IMG/VR virus record: IMGVR_UViG_3300023199_000051
Span: 1 to 64,000 of that record
DNA: 64,000 nucleotides
Source: a virus
Reading direction: 5' to 3' (one strand)
Position 1 is the stretch's first letter; every line of letters starts with the position of its first letter. The position numbers and the translations under genes are program-made. Below, in pieces: positions 16,276-23,910 of the stretch. The notes under the pieces are model-generated. The model saw only the letters and a program-made list of their open reading frames with translations. It did not search any database and was not told where the DNA came from.

Positions 16276-16562
16276 TGACCGACACGATCCCACGCCAAAA
16301 GAAGACCTGGTCGAGCCAGCCCGACGATGTCGAGTACGCCAGGGTGGTTTCCACCTTTCGCATCCGCAAGTTTACGGTCGAAGTGCGCCACGAGAAGCCC
16401 GGTACCTACTTGCTGTCTTCGGGCGACCTGTTTGGCTCGCAGACCCTGCGCTGTGAGACGGCCGAAGTGGTGTTCCGTGCGCTGGGGTTGATCAGCACAG
16501 CGGACACCACCAAGGCGGGAGTGAAGCTGCCGCACGGCGCTGCTATTCTGGAGAACGGATGA
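16275..16562 (+). CDS. hypothetical protein
   Basis: 95 residues from GTG, one base overlapping the gene before. RIRKFTVEVRHEKPGTYLLSSG is strand-rich, and the remainder ends in a short helix. Overlap of four bases with the next gene places it in the P1 operon. No family is recognised. Confidence 0.5.
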   Translation: MTDTIPRQKKTWSSQPDDVEYARVVSTFRIRKFTVEVRHEKPGTYLLSSGDLFGSQTLRCETAEVVFRALGLISTADTTKAGVKLPHGAAILENG

Positions 16563-16993
16563 CGCGTAGATCCTGCATGTCCAACGGTGATGGCGAAGCG
16601 GTCTGCGGCGCCAGGGGGACCGAAACCGCGATGAGCTGGGGCTACGTCGGCTGTCCAGACTGCATCGCACTCCGGCCGCCTGCCGGCCACCTTGTCTCCC
16701 TGGAGGTGTGGTACCCCGACGACGAGGACGGCGAGCAGCGCGCCGAGGAGCTGGAGCAGTGCCTGCACCTCTTCTTCGCCCGGCACTCACCGCCCGCATC
16801 CGCGCAAGTAAAGCTGCGCGTTGGGAGCCCTATCTACAGGAAGAAGCCCGCCCACGATCGCGTGTGCTTGCTCTGGCAGGCCACCTGGACAGCCTGTGGT
16901 CGGGGCGTGCTCTACGCCCTTCCCGACGACGTGACCCGTGATCGTGAAGAGGTGACATGCCCGGCCTGCCGAGTGCGGATGCGCCGTGGCTGA
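16559..16993 (+). CDS. Cys-rich hypothetical protein, possible zinc binder
   Basis: 144 residues. Two CxxC pairs (GCPDC near residue 32 and TCPACRVRM near residue 135) plus other Cys residues flank an alpha/beta middle. The pattern suggests one zinc site made from the two ends, or two separate knuckles. It is the last gene of the P1 operon before module P2. Confidence 0.55.
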   Translation: MTRRSCMSNGDGEAVCGARGTETAMSWGYVGCPDCIALRPPAGHLVSLEVWYPDDEDGEQRAEELEQCLHLFFARHSPPASAQVKLRVGSPIYRKKPAHDRVCLLWQATWTACGRGVLYALPDDVTRDREEVTCPACRVRMRRG

Positions 16994-17018
16994 TCTCGAT
17001 CTGGTGTTGTGGGCAGCT

Positions 17019-17130
17019 CTGCACTAAAACACAGTTAGAACCTATATTTTCAGTAGATGTTAGCCGACTGTGCCACGACAGGCTACATTACTGGTGTCTC
17101 CGGGGATACTTCTTCCACCATCCCCCCGGC
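17019..17130 (+). promoter_or_regulatory. promoter module P2 with leader hairpin
   Basis: Upstream box CTGCACTAAAA at 17019, core 17069-17089, -10 TACATT at 17084 (65 bases from the box). The leader hairpin is CCGGGG (17100-17105) with CCCCGG (17124-17129). The ATG of the next gene is at 17147. The module overlaps nothing coding and is a near-copy of P1. Confidence 0.75.
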
Positions 17131-17146
17131 GACGAGGACACCCGCC

Positions 17147-17707
17147 ATGGCCCGAATGCACCCGGTCAACCTCGAAAGTTCCCGCACCATCGACCTGCTC
17201 GTCGACGGTCTCAACCCCGGCGAGGCACGACGCCTCGGACATGGCGAGTGGGGTGACGGCGGCACCATGCCGCTCGCCATCGAGCGTCTTGATGAGAACC
17301 GTTTCTCCCTCGCCCACTACGGCAAGCAGAACGGCGACCTCATGGCCGATCCCGACGTCGAGCTGTGGCGCCATCCGAAGACGGGCCGCTACTACCCCGT
17401 CAACATGACGCAGCACTACATCGGGCGCTTCGAGCGTGCGGTCATCGACTGGGAGGACGGCCAGCCGCATCGCTTCCAGCCGCGCACCATGCGGTCAATC
17501 TCCGTGTTCATGCGCACCTGGATGAAGAACGTGCAGCGGCAGCAAGCCGACGGCATCAAGCGCCTGCGGAGCGGCGAGCGCTGGGTGGGACACATGCCCA
17601 AGGTCGAGGAGTCCGAGCCGGAGACGGCCGACACCAGCACCGAGATGGCCGACACCGAGACCGTGCCCAACTACCCGTCCTCCATCCCCACCGCGTGGCT
17701 GCGCTAG
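17147..17707 (+). CDS. DUF6908-like phage/plasmid protein
   Basis: 186 residues from the ATG 17 bases after the P2 hairpin. TMPLAIERLDENRFSLAHYG and KQNGDLMADPDVELW, then YYPVNMTQHYIG and a distal SISVFMRTWMKN helix, match the arrangement I associate with the DUF6908 family (SLAHYGEQNGDLM signature). The family is widespread in phages and plasmids without a defined role. The C-terminal ~35 residues are an acidic Thr/Glu-rich tail. Confidence 0.65.
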   Translation: MARMHPVNLESSRTIDLLVDGLNPGEARRLGHGEWGDGGTMPLAIERLDENRFSLAHYGKQNGDLMADPDVELWRHPKTGRYYPVNMTQHYIGRFERAVIDWEDGQPHRFQPRTMRSISVFMRTWMKNVQRQQADGIKRLRSGERWVGHMPKVEESEPETADTSTEMADTETVPNYPSSIPTAWLR

Positions 17708-17767
17708 AAGAGCACCCCCTCTGCACCTGCACTCCTACAGCATCCCTCTTCACACCAGGATCCCCTC

Positions 17768-19027
17768 ATGAGCACCCCCGCCACCGTCCACAGCGCCATC
17801 ATCATTGGTGTCCACGCCTACCCTGCCACCATCAAGGTGCAGATTCTCGACCGTCCCGCACAGATCAGCATCGACGGCCTGAGCGCTGGGGCTGTACGGG
17901 AGGCCACCGAGCGTGTTCGCAGCGCCCTCGTGGCCAGCGGCTTCGCGGTGCCGCGCAAGCGCATCATCGTCAGTATCGACGCGGACGGGTATCCGCTGCA
18001 CAGCACCGGGCTTGACCTGCCCATCGCAGTCGGTATCCTCGCCGCGAGCGGCCAGCTCGACCACGACGTGAGCGATCAGGACATCATCACTGGAGAGCTG
18101 GCCCTCAACGGCTACCTTCGCCCCGTACGCGGAGCTGTCCCGATGGCACTGCTCGCGGCAGCCAAGAGCCCACACAAGCGCCTCATCGCCCCACAGAGCA
18201 CCTCGGACCTCCGCGCTGCGGCACAGGCCGCCCTCGACAGCGACGTGGTCTACGGCGTGCGGAACCTGCGTGATGCGCTCGCAGTCTTGGCCGACAAGCC
18301 GGGTCACGTAGACCCTGAGCCTGCGGTGCCTGTAGAGCACGGGGCCTGCAGCCCTGGTTGCGACTTCTCCGACATCCGCGGACGCACCGACAAGGTCAAC
18401 GAGCTGATCGACGCGGTTGCTGGCGGCGCTCGCCGCATCCTGCTGGTGGGCCCCCCTGGCACGGGCAAGTCGATGATCGCCCGTCGCCTGGCTGACGCGC
18501 TCCCGCCGTTGACGGCCCAAGAGAGATGCGACATCGGTGCCATCTACAGCGCAGCTGGGCTCCCGACCAGCCCCAGCCTCCCGACCCGCCGCCCCTTTCG
18601 AGCGCCGCACCACACTGTCTCCGTGGGGGGTATGCTGGGGAGCCGCCGATACAACATGCGCCCTGGTGAGCTGACGCTCGCTCACCACGGGGTGCTCTTC
18701 CTCGACGAAGCGGCCGAGTTCTCTCGACCCATGCTGTCTCAGGTTCGCGTGTCTCTGGAGAGGGGGTGGATCCCAATGAGCAGACTCCCCTGCACGGCTC
18801 AGCGCCTGCCTGCCAAGCCGGCCGTGACCATCGTCGCCGTCAACAGCGCGGCCCATGCCAAGCGCTTGTCGGACGCAGACTTCGCCTTCGATGTCACCCT
18901 CCACCTGCCGGAGCTGTCCACCGACAAGGTGTTGAAGGGTGAGCGCGCTCCCAGCACTGCAGAGCTGCGTGAGCGCATCATCGCTGGCTGGACCAAGCGC
19001 AGCGAAGGTGAGGGCTGCGGTGGCTGA
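17768..19027 (+). CDS. ComM/YifB-like AAA+ protein, C-terminally short
   Basis: 419 residues. Residues 1-190 are the Lon-S16-like N-domain of the Mg-chelatase-like family (STGLDLPIAVGILAASGQL; ELALNGYLRPVRGAVPMALLA). Walker A GPPGTGKS is at 228-235, RPFRAPHHTVS and GGM follow, and Walker B LFLDEAAEF is at 310-318. Full-length relatives have ~500 residues with an NPC-PCG motif and a C-terminal lid; here the protein ends after VTIVAVNSAAHAKRL and lacks both. Bacterial ComM is a helicase that extends branch migration in recombination. A role in phage recombination is plausible. The next gene overlaps by eight bases. Confidence 0.85.
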   Translation: MSTPATVHSAIIIGVHAYPATIKVQILDRPAQISIDGLSAGAVREATERVRSALVASGFAVPRKRIIVSIDADGYPLHSTGLDLPIAVGILAASGQLDHDVSDQDIITGELALNGYLRPVRGAVPMALLAAAKSPHKRLIAPQSTSDLRAAAQAALDSDVVYGVRNLRDALAVLADKPGHVDPEPAVPVEHGACSPGCDFSDIRGRTDKVNELIDAVAGGARRILLVGPPGTGKSMIARRLADALPPLTAQERCDIGAIYSAAGLPTSPSLPTRRPFRAPHHTVSVGGMLGSRRYNMRPGELTLAHHGVLFLDEAAEFSRPMLSQVRVSLERGWIPMSRLPCTAQRLPAKPAVTIVAVNSAAHAKRLSDADFAFDVTLHLPELSTDKVLKGERAPSTAELRERIIAGWTKRSEGEGCGG

Positions 19028-19886
19028 TACCGAGCACTTCACCTTCCAGGGAGCCACCTTCGACGTCGAGTTCCGGCGTGACGACGTCGTGCTCATTGGC
19101 ACGGATGACGCGGGCCGTACCTGGGAGTTTCGGTATCCCACCGAGATGTGGGGGGGTGCGTTCCGGTTCGAGGGGCTGCGATGGCGCAGCCGTAGGCCGC
19201 ACAACTGGGAGTACAGCGGTCAGTGGCCTCCGGGGTGCATCTACCAGGATGATGTGGAGGAAGGCACCAAGCTGCACCGCACTGTGGGAGCCCTCATCGA
19301 CGCTGTTGCAGCACGGGAGCTGGTCTCCAAGGTGCGCGGGATCCGGGGCCAGGTACGTGACCGGCTGCAGAAGCACATCGAGGCAGCGGGCGAGCAAGTG
19401 CTCCAGGCTGTGCGGGAGGCCGACACGCTCATCGCAGAGCACGGACAGCTGCCGTTTGGCTTGGAGCGAGCCTTTACGTCATACCGCGCCAGGCTGGCTG
19501 ACTACCACAGCGACCACTGGCGCAACCATCTCACGGCTGAAGAGGCCGAACAGCTGGCCGATCTGGAATCAGGTGGGTACGAGCCGCGCGCAGAAGCATA
19601 CCGCCACCGGCCAGTGAAGAAGCGGCGCCTCCCAGAAGGTGAAGCTCGCACAGCTATAGAGTCCTTCCTGTCGACCGAGCTGGAGCTATCCCAGGAGGAA
19701 GCAGAGCAGCTGCCGCTCATCATGGTGCCGGAAGGGCATGAGCTGCACTCCCCTGCGGGAGAATGCGGCTGGGCGTTCTGGCTGCTGTCCGACGACACCA
19801 CATCGTACCTACATGAAGACTCCACGGTGGAGTGGTATGGCACGGCTTACCGCGCGGACCGGACTGGTAGCAGTAGTGCAGGATAG
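19020..19886 (+). CDS. hypothetical helical protein
   Basis: 288 residues from GTG inside the end of the ComM-like gene. The N-terminal ~70 residues are strand-rich and aromatic (HFTFQGATFDVEFRRDDVVL; WEFRYPTEMWGGAFRFEG). A long helical middle follows (VRGIRGQVRDRLQKHIEAAGEQ), then an aromatic end (WAFWLLSDDTTSYLHEDSTV). Coupled translation suggests that it works with the ComM-like protein. No family is recognised. Confidence 0.6.
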   Translation: MADTEHFTFQGATFDVEFRRDDVVLIGTDDAGRTWEFRYPTEMWGGAFRFEGLRWRSRRPHNWEYSGQWPPGCIYQDDVEEGTKLHRTVGALIDAVAARELVSKVRGIRGQVRDRLQKHIEAAGEQVLQAVREADTLIAEHGQLPFGLERAFTSYRARLADYHSDHWRNHLTAEEAEQLADLESGGYEPRAEAYRHRPVKKRRLPEGEARTAIESFLSTELELSQEEAEQLPLIMVPEGHELHSPAGECGWAFWLLSDDTTSYLHEDSTVEWYGTAYRADRTGSSSAG

Positions 19887-19964
19887 GGCTGATACAAAGC
19901 TCACTACTGCTGGACGCACCCAGGTACCAGGCCGCAAGGGTACGTGGTAGGGAGGAGGCCTCTC

Positions 19965-20414
19965 TTGCCCTACACCGACCTGCTTGTCGGCTTCACATCA
20001 TCCGTACCCCGTTGTGCACTGGCTGCCTGGGGTGTGCGGCTGCCTCGCACCCCTGCCGATGACGCACTTGTGTGGCCTACACCAGACCAGGTGCACGAAG
20101 CTGGGGACCCCCTGTCCCGATCAGTGCTTCGGCGACTCCTCAACGAGCCTGGAGGTGCATGGAAGGATGCATCCAGCAAGCTGAAGGCTTGGATGTCGCT
20201 GGGGCTGCTAGCGCCCCGGTCATCATGCCCCGTCGTGCTCCACCATGGACAGGTAATGATCGCAGCTTCCTGTCAAGGCAGCCACGACTACGTGTACGTA
20301 GCTGCGTGGCTACCTGGTCAGCGCACTCCGGGTCTGCTACACCCATACTACCCCCCACAACGCCGGAAGGACCATGAGCACTCCAGAGACACCACAATCC
20401 CCTCCAACAGCTGA
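19965..20414 (+). CDS. hypothetical protein, possible winged-helix
   Basis: 149 residues from TTG, chosen because GGGAGGAGG lies seven bases upstream; a GTG at 19944 precedes that site. LSRSVLRRLLNEPGGAWKDASS and LKAWMSLGLLAPRSSCPVVLH resemble a small helix-turn-helix followed by strands. Its 3' end overlaps the next gene by 41 bases. The assignment is weak. Confidence 0.5.
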   Translation: MPYTDLLVGFTSSVPRCALAAWGVRLPRTPADDALVWPTPDQVHEAGDPLSRSVLRRLLNEPGGAWKDASSKLKAWMSLGLLAPRSSCPVVLHHGQVMIAASCQGSHDYVYVAAWLPGQRTPGLLHPYYPPQRRKDHEHSRDTTIPSNS

Positions 20415-21141
20415 AGCTGCACCTCAGCCTGCCCCAGAGCATGCGCCTCCTCAGGTGCAGTGGGTGACACCCGACCAGGCCCCCGATGATACAGCCCTGC
20501 TGTGCCGGTGGAACACTGGTGCGCAAGCCTGGGCATGGCGTGTGGGGCCACAGGGGCGCCACATCGCGCCGGAGGCTGAGATCGGCATGTGGCTCGATGC
20601 CCAGACAGGGGCAGTGCTCGAAGCACCTGACCAGTGCGCCCTGCAGCAAGACGACGTGGACCCGCAGGAAGCCATCGCGGACTACGAGCAAGCGTTGCGC
20701 CTGTCCAAGCGGTCGATCTCGGCTCTCCTGGGCCGCATGCAGAGTGCACAGCGCATCGTGCAGGCTCTGAGGTTCGCGGAGGGGCACACTCCAGAGTGGG
20801 CGGCCGAGCTGCAGCGGCTTCTCAGTGAACCCCTCGACGACTCCGAAGGAGAGTGGCCCGGCCCCGAGCAGTGGGAAGCCCTCGACACACTTCGACAGGA
20901 GGGCTTCACGATCGTGGTGGGCCTCCTGCCCCGGGAACAGACCTACGTCGACGAGTTCGGCCGACCGGTCCCCTACAGCATCGACCTCCGCGACGAGCAG
21001 GGACAGTCCGTCCACGGTGTGAAGTCGACCACCCTCTTCGACGGTATCGAGGACGTACTCGAAGCCGTCGAGACAGTCTTTCGGGGTGAGGAGCCTTCCG
21101 AAGAGGACAAGGCGGGGGGCGACAACAGCGGAGAGCTGTAG
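20374..21141 (+). CDS. hypothetical acidic protein
   Basis: 255 residues; GGAAGG precedes the ATG. The order is a Pro/Ala/Gln-rich N-terminus (~25 residues), a WNTGAQAWAWRVGPQGRHIA strand region, a helical middle (YEQALRLSKRSISALLGRM), an alpha/beta segment with TIVVGLLPREQTYVDEFG, and an acidic end. No motif identifies a function. It is the last gene before module P3. Confidence 0.55.
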   Translation: MSTPETPQSPPTAEAAPQPAPEHAPPQVQWVTPDQAPDDTALLCRWNTGAQAWAWRVGPQGRHIAPEAEIGMWLDAQTGAVLEAPDQCALQQDDVDPQEAIADYEQALRLSKRSISALLGRMQSAQRIVQALRFAEGHTPEWAAELQRLLSEPLDDSEGEWPGPEQWEALDTLRQEGFTIVVGLLPREQTYVDEFGRPVPYSIDLRDEQGQSVHGVKSTTLFDGIEDVLEAVETVFRGEEPSEEDKAGGDNSGEL

Positions 21142-21146
21142 CGGCG

Positions 21147-21256
21147 GTGCACGAAAGTGTAGGTTGCAGCTAACTTTTTTGTTCTTTGCTGCGGGGTGTA
21201 GCACATCAGGCTACATTGTTAGTGTTGCCGGGAACCTCTCTCACCATCCCCCCGGC
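21147..21256 (+). promoter_or_regulatory. promoter module P3 with leader hairpin
   Basis: Upstream box GTGCACGAAAG at 21147, core 21197-21217, -10 TACATT at 21212 (65 bases from the box). The leader hairpin is GCCGGG (21227-21232) with CCCGGC (21251-21256), immediately followed by GAGGAG and the ATG at 21268. Confidence 0.75.
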
Positions 21257-21267
21257 GAGGAGCCACG

Positions 21268-21636
21268 ATGTTCAGCAAGGGAGACCAAATCAAGGTCACG
21301 GGCCGCGTCAAGCTGTCCGACCGCGACAAGATGATCAGCTACAACGGCGGGACTGGCCGCGAGGTCGAGATCATCTCCGACGACGACAGCACCCTGTTCG
21401 TCCGCGCCGTCGACTGGAAGCAGAAGTACCGCGACGGCGACCGCGTCCAGGTCAGCGGCACCGCCCGCTACATCCGAGAGTGGGGGGCGGACAACCAGAC
21501 CGTCTACCTCGACAACCAGCGCCTCAAGGCCGCTCCGGCTGCGCCTGCCTCCACAACCAAGGCTGCGCCTGCCTCCACAACCAAGGCTGCGCCTGCCTCC
21601 ACCGACGGCGCACCCTACGAGCCCCTGCCCTTCTAG
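21268..21636 (+). CDS. small OB-fold-like protein with SSB-type tail
   Basis: 122 residues. The first ~85 residues alternate strands (DQIKVTGRVKLSDRDKMISY; TLFVRAVDWKQKY; DRVQVSGTARYIREWG) in the manner of a small OB barrel. A linker follows, built of about three repeats of KAAPASTT encoded by a 24-base tandem repeat, and then the tail YEPLPF, which resembles the DIPF end of SSB. It may be a minimal phage single-strand-binding or DNA-repair protein. The fold is inferred, not demonstrated. Confidence 0.6.
   Translation: MFSKGDQIKVTGRVKLSDRDKMISYNGGTGREVEIISDDDSTLFVRAVDWKQKYRDGDRVQVSGTARYIREWGADNQTVYLDNQRLKAAPAAPASTTKAAPASTTKAAPASTDGAPYEPLPF
21538..21608 (+). repeat. 24-base tandem repeat encoding KAAPASTT linker
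   Basis: Three near-identical 24-base units (GCTGCGCCTGCCTCCACAAC core) lie in the C-terminal linker of the OB-like protein. In-frame copy-number change would only lengthen the linker. Confidence 0.8.
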
Positions 21637-21643
21637 GACCCCT

Positions 21644-22873
21644 ATGACTCTCTCCGACCGACAGATCGAAGTCCTGCGCGCCCTGCGCGATGGTGGTAAG
21701 CACGAGGTGTGGGCCGCTTCCCGCATCGAGCAGACGCTCAACTCCCTGGAGTGCAAGGGTCTCATCGCCTCCAACGGCTGCGCCTGGCAGCTCACCGACG
21801 CGGGGCATCATGAGCTGGCGCTTACCGAGTACAGCGCCGACCGGCTGACCATCCTCCGCTGCGGGCTGGGTCGTGACTCCATCGCCATGCTCTGCCTGCT
21901 CGTCGAGGACGGGCTCATTGCGGGAGGACGGTCGCTCACAGCCGACGACATCGACGCGGTGGTCTTCACCGACACGGGCGCCGAGTGGTCCAGCACCTAC
22001 CAGGTCATCCCGCGCATCCGCGAGATCTGCGAGGATCACGGACTGTGCTTCCTCGTGCAGGCCAAGCCGCACCCCGACCTGCAGCGCGAGTACATCAACG
22101 CCTGTCGCGAAGCTGGAGGGACGCTGCTCAAAGAGCGTCCCTGGCGCCGGTTCGAGCCTGCAACGGTCGAGAAGAAGGCCGCCCTGGGTTGGTACCACCT
22201 GCGTGCCGACATCATGGACGACTACGCAAGCCGGGACTCGATCATCGCATTCTCCGATGCGGGATGTACGGAGAACCACAAGGTCGCGCCGATGCGCGCC
22301 ATGCTCTCCGACATGACTGAAGAGCGCTACGGCGTCGACAACCGCGGGTGGGGCACGCTTGTCCGCAAGGGGCTGCGCAAGCCGCACCGGACACTGCTCG
22401 GCATTGCGTCGGATGAAGCGCACCGCGTCCTGCTCGACGCGGGCCCGAGCTATGAGCAGTCGCTGTACCCCCTGGTCGAGATGGGCATTGCCAAGTCCGA
22501 CGAGTCCGAGATCCTGGCGCGGTGGGGGCTGGGCCACGTGCACAAGAGCGGTTGCGTCATGTGCAAGTTCGCGCCTGTCTCCTGGTACTGGGCCTTGCTC
22601 GTGACCGAGCCCGAAGAGTTCGCCCGTGTCGAGAAGTACGAGGCCAACGCACTCGACAACGGCCGCAAGGCGAGTAACCGCCAGTACATCTTCCCCAAGA
22701 GCAAGGGCGACGATGGTGAGCCGCTCCGCATCCGTGAGGCCGTGAAGCAGTGGCGCCGCGACAACCCCGACGCCACGCTCGATGCCGTCATGCGCAAGGA
22801 CTACAAGCGCTGCGACCGTGGTGGGCGTCCGCTGACCAAGGCCGAGCGCGAAGCGCTGAAGCTCGTCGCATGA
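21644..22873 (+). CDS. PAPS-reductase-like PP-loop protein with N-terminal winged helix
   Basis: 409 residues. Residues 1-55 look like a winged helix (LSDRQIEVLRALRDGG; SLECKGLIASNGCAWQLTDAG). The following domain has LRCGLGRDSIAMLCLL, a variant of the SGGxDS ATP-pyrophosphatase loop, then VVFTDTGAEWSSTY and later SGCVMCKFAPVSWYWAL, where the CxxC pair is typical of phage PAPS-reductase-like enzymes. Relatives adenylate a substrate and sometimes move sulfur. Which substrate is used here is unknown. A second PP-loop enzyme lies at 45000. Its last 43 bases recur at 23831. Confidence 0.8.
   Translation: MTLSDRQIEVLRALRDGGKHEVWAASRIEQTLNSLECKGLIASNGCAWQLTDAGHHELALTEYSADRLTILRCGLGRDSIAMLCLLVEDGLIAGGRSLTADDIDAVVFTDTGAEWSSTYQVIPRIREICEDHGLCFLVQAKPHPDLQREYINACREAGGTLLKERPWRRFEPATVEKKAALGWYHLRADIMDDYASRDSIIAFSDAGCTENHKVAPMRAMLSDMTEERYGVDNRGWGTLVRKGLRKPHRTLLGIASDEAHRVLLDAGPSYEQSLYPLVEMGIAKSDESEILARWGLGHVHKSGCVMCKFAPVSWYWALLVTEPEEFARVEKYEANALDNGRKASNRQYIFPKSKGDDGEPLRIREAVKQWRRDNPDATLDAVMRKDYKRCDRGGRPLTKAEREALKLVA
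22822..22864 (+). repeat. 43-base direct repeat, copy 1
   Basis: Bases 22822-22864 are identical to 23831-23873. This copy is coding for the C-terminus (GRPLTKAEREALK) of the PP-loop protein. The pair flanks a segment of ~1 kb. Confidence 0.85.
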
Positions 22874-22938
22874 GCATCGCAGCCGCCGAGACACATTCCC
22901 TGTACTTCTGGGACCTACACAGGCAACAAAAACCATGA
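22870..22938 (+). CDS. small coupled ORF (22 aa)
   Basis: Starts in an ATGA overlap with the PP-loop gene and ends in an ATGA overlap with the next gene. The peptide contains AETHSLYFWDL; a similar VRTESVYFWTT opens the protein at 24398. It may be a real leader-like peptide or the remnant of a longer gene. Confidence 0.4.
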   Translation: MSIAAAETHSLYFWDLHRQQKP

Positions 22939-23159
22939 GCACTGGCAAGCACACCGCCAACCCCGAGATCATCAAGGCTGCCAGGGCCGCCACCGACGCC
23001 ATGGCCGATGGCGGGCAGTCCTTCCGCTTCATGGAGGGCGAGACGCTGCTCGACGCCGCAAAGCGCGCTGCCGACCCGATGGACCCCAACGCCTTCGACA
23101 AGGTGCAGGGCGCCCTGGTGGGGGCCGAGGTCACACTACGCTTCGACCCGGAGGACTGA
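22935..23159 (+). CDS. small hypothetical protein
   Basis: 74 residues. The first part is helical (PEIIKAARAATDAMADGGQS), followed by ETLLDAAKRAADPMDPN and a strand-like end (GAEVTLRFDPED). It lies within the segment bounded by the 43-base direct repeats. No family is recognised. Confidence 0.55.
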   Translation: MSTGKHTANPEIIKAARAATDAMADGGQSFRFMEGETLLDAAKRAADPMDPNAFDKVQGALVGAEVTLRFDPED

Positions 23160-23227
23160 TGAGCACCACCCACCCCCAGCCCGCCATCCTGCCACCGTTC
23201 CCGCACACGCTGTCGGACACCCCCTGA
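23159..23227 (+). CDS. possible small ORF (22 aa)
   Basis: Begins in a TGATG junction and encodes a Pro/His-rich peptide ending HTLSDTP. A related LPLSDTPCPRC occurs at the start of the protein at 28433, so this could be a truncated relative. Weak support. Confidence 0.3.
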   Translation: MSTTHPQPAILPPFPHTLSDTP

Positions 23228-23250
23228 TCCTTGACCCCTGGAGAACCTCC

Positions 23251-23844
23251 ATGACCCTGATGCTGTTGACCCTGGCGCTCACCGCGAGCGCTGCTGACAC
23301 CCCTGCGACCACCGAGGACGGCCGCAAGGTCGTACTGCATGACGATCACACATGGTCGGAAGCGGGGGCCGAGCCCGTGGCCCCTACCGAGCCGGGTGCG
23401 CCCAAGACCTGCGACGACCTCGTGGCGACGGATACCGACAAGATGAGCGGGAGGACGAGCACGTCCACCAAGGCACCGCTGATCGTTAGCGAGGACGGAA
23501 AGACCGGGCTCGTCATCATGGCGTTCACCGGGTCCAACAGTCTGATCTGGAGCGTCAAGGCGATTGGTGCGAGCAGCTGCATCGACGACGACGCCAAGGC
23601 GCTGGTCCTGTTCACCGACGGCTCACGCCTAGAATTGGAGAACGACTCCAAGTTCAACTGTGACGGCTCCTGGGTAGCCTACTTCGGTGGCTCCTTCGGC
23701 AAGAAGAAGGAGCAGCGGGCCCTCTCCGAGAAGGAGATCGACGCGATGCGCGTGTGGACCCATGACGGGTTTGTCGAGCGCACCTTCACCGAGGAGCAGC
23801 GCGCCGACCTGCGCCAGTCCTTCGCCTGCCTGGGCGTCCGCTGA
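23251..23844 (+). CDS. secreted protein with N-terminal signal peptide
   Basis: 197 residues from an ATG after GGAGAACCTCC. MTLMLLTLALTASAAD is a typical signal peptide with a likely cut after ASA. The mature part begins TEDGRKVVLHDDHTWSE, a motif seen at the start of many bacterial periplasmic proteins, and has four Cys residues. Exported proteins are rare in phage early operons, so this looks like an acquired accessory gene. Its last codons fall in the 43-base repeat, read in a different frame from copy 1. Confidence 0.7.
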   Translation: MTLMLLTLALTASAADTPATTEDGRKVVLHDDHTWSEAGAEPVAPTEPGAPKTCDDLVATDTDKMSGRTSTSTKAPLIVSEDGKTGLVIMAFTGSNSLIWSVKAIGASSCIDDDAKALVLFTDGSRLELENDSKFNCDGSWVAYFGGSFGKKKEQRALSEKEIDAMRVWTHDGFVERTFTEEQRADLRQSFACLGVR

Positions 23845-23873
23845 CCAAGGCCGAGCGCGAAGCGCTGAAGCTC
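23831..23873 (+). repeat. 43-base direct repeat, copy 2
   Basis: Identical to 22822-22864. Here it covers the stop of the secreted-protein gene and continues as non-coding DNA that still spells the end of the PP-loop protein in another frame, ending in an in-frame TGA at 23886-23888 after codons for LQEAA. Confidence 0.85.
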
Positions 23874-23910
23874 CAGGAAGCCGCATGAACACCACCAAAG
23901 GACGAACACC

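Noticed and set aside
17750-19204. 484-codon open frame on the minus strand
   Set aside because: Antisense to the ComM-like gene with intact Walker motifs; high GC keeps the opposite frame open.
21524-23206. 560-codon open frame on the minus strand
   Set aside because: Antisense to the OB-like and PP-loop genes; its sequence has no recognisable domain and ends in the linker repeat.
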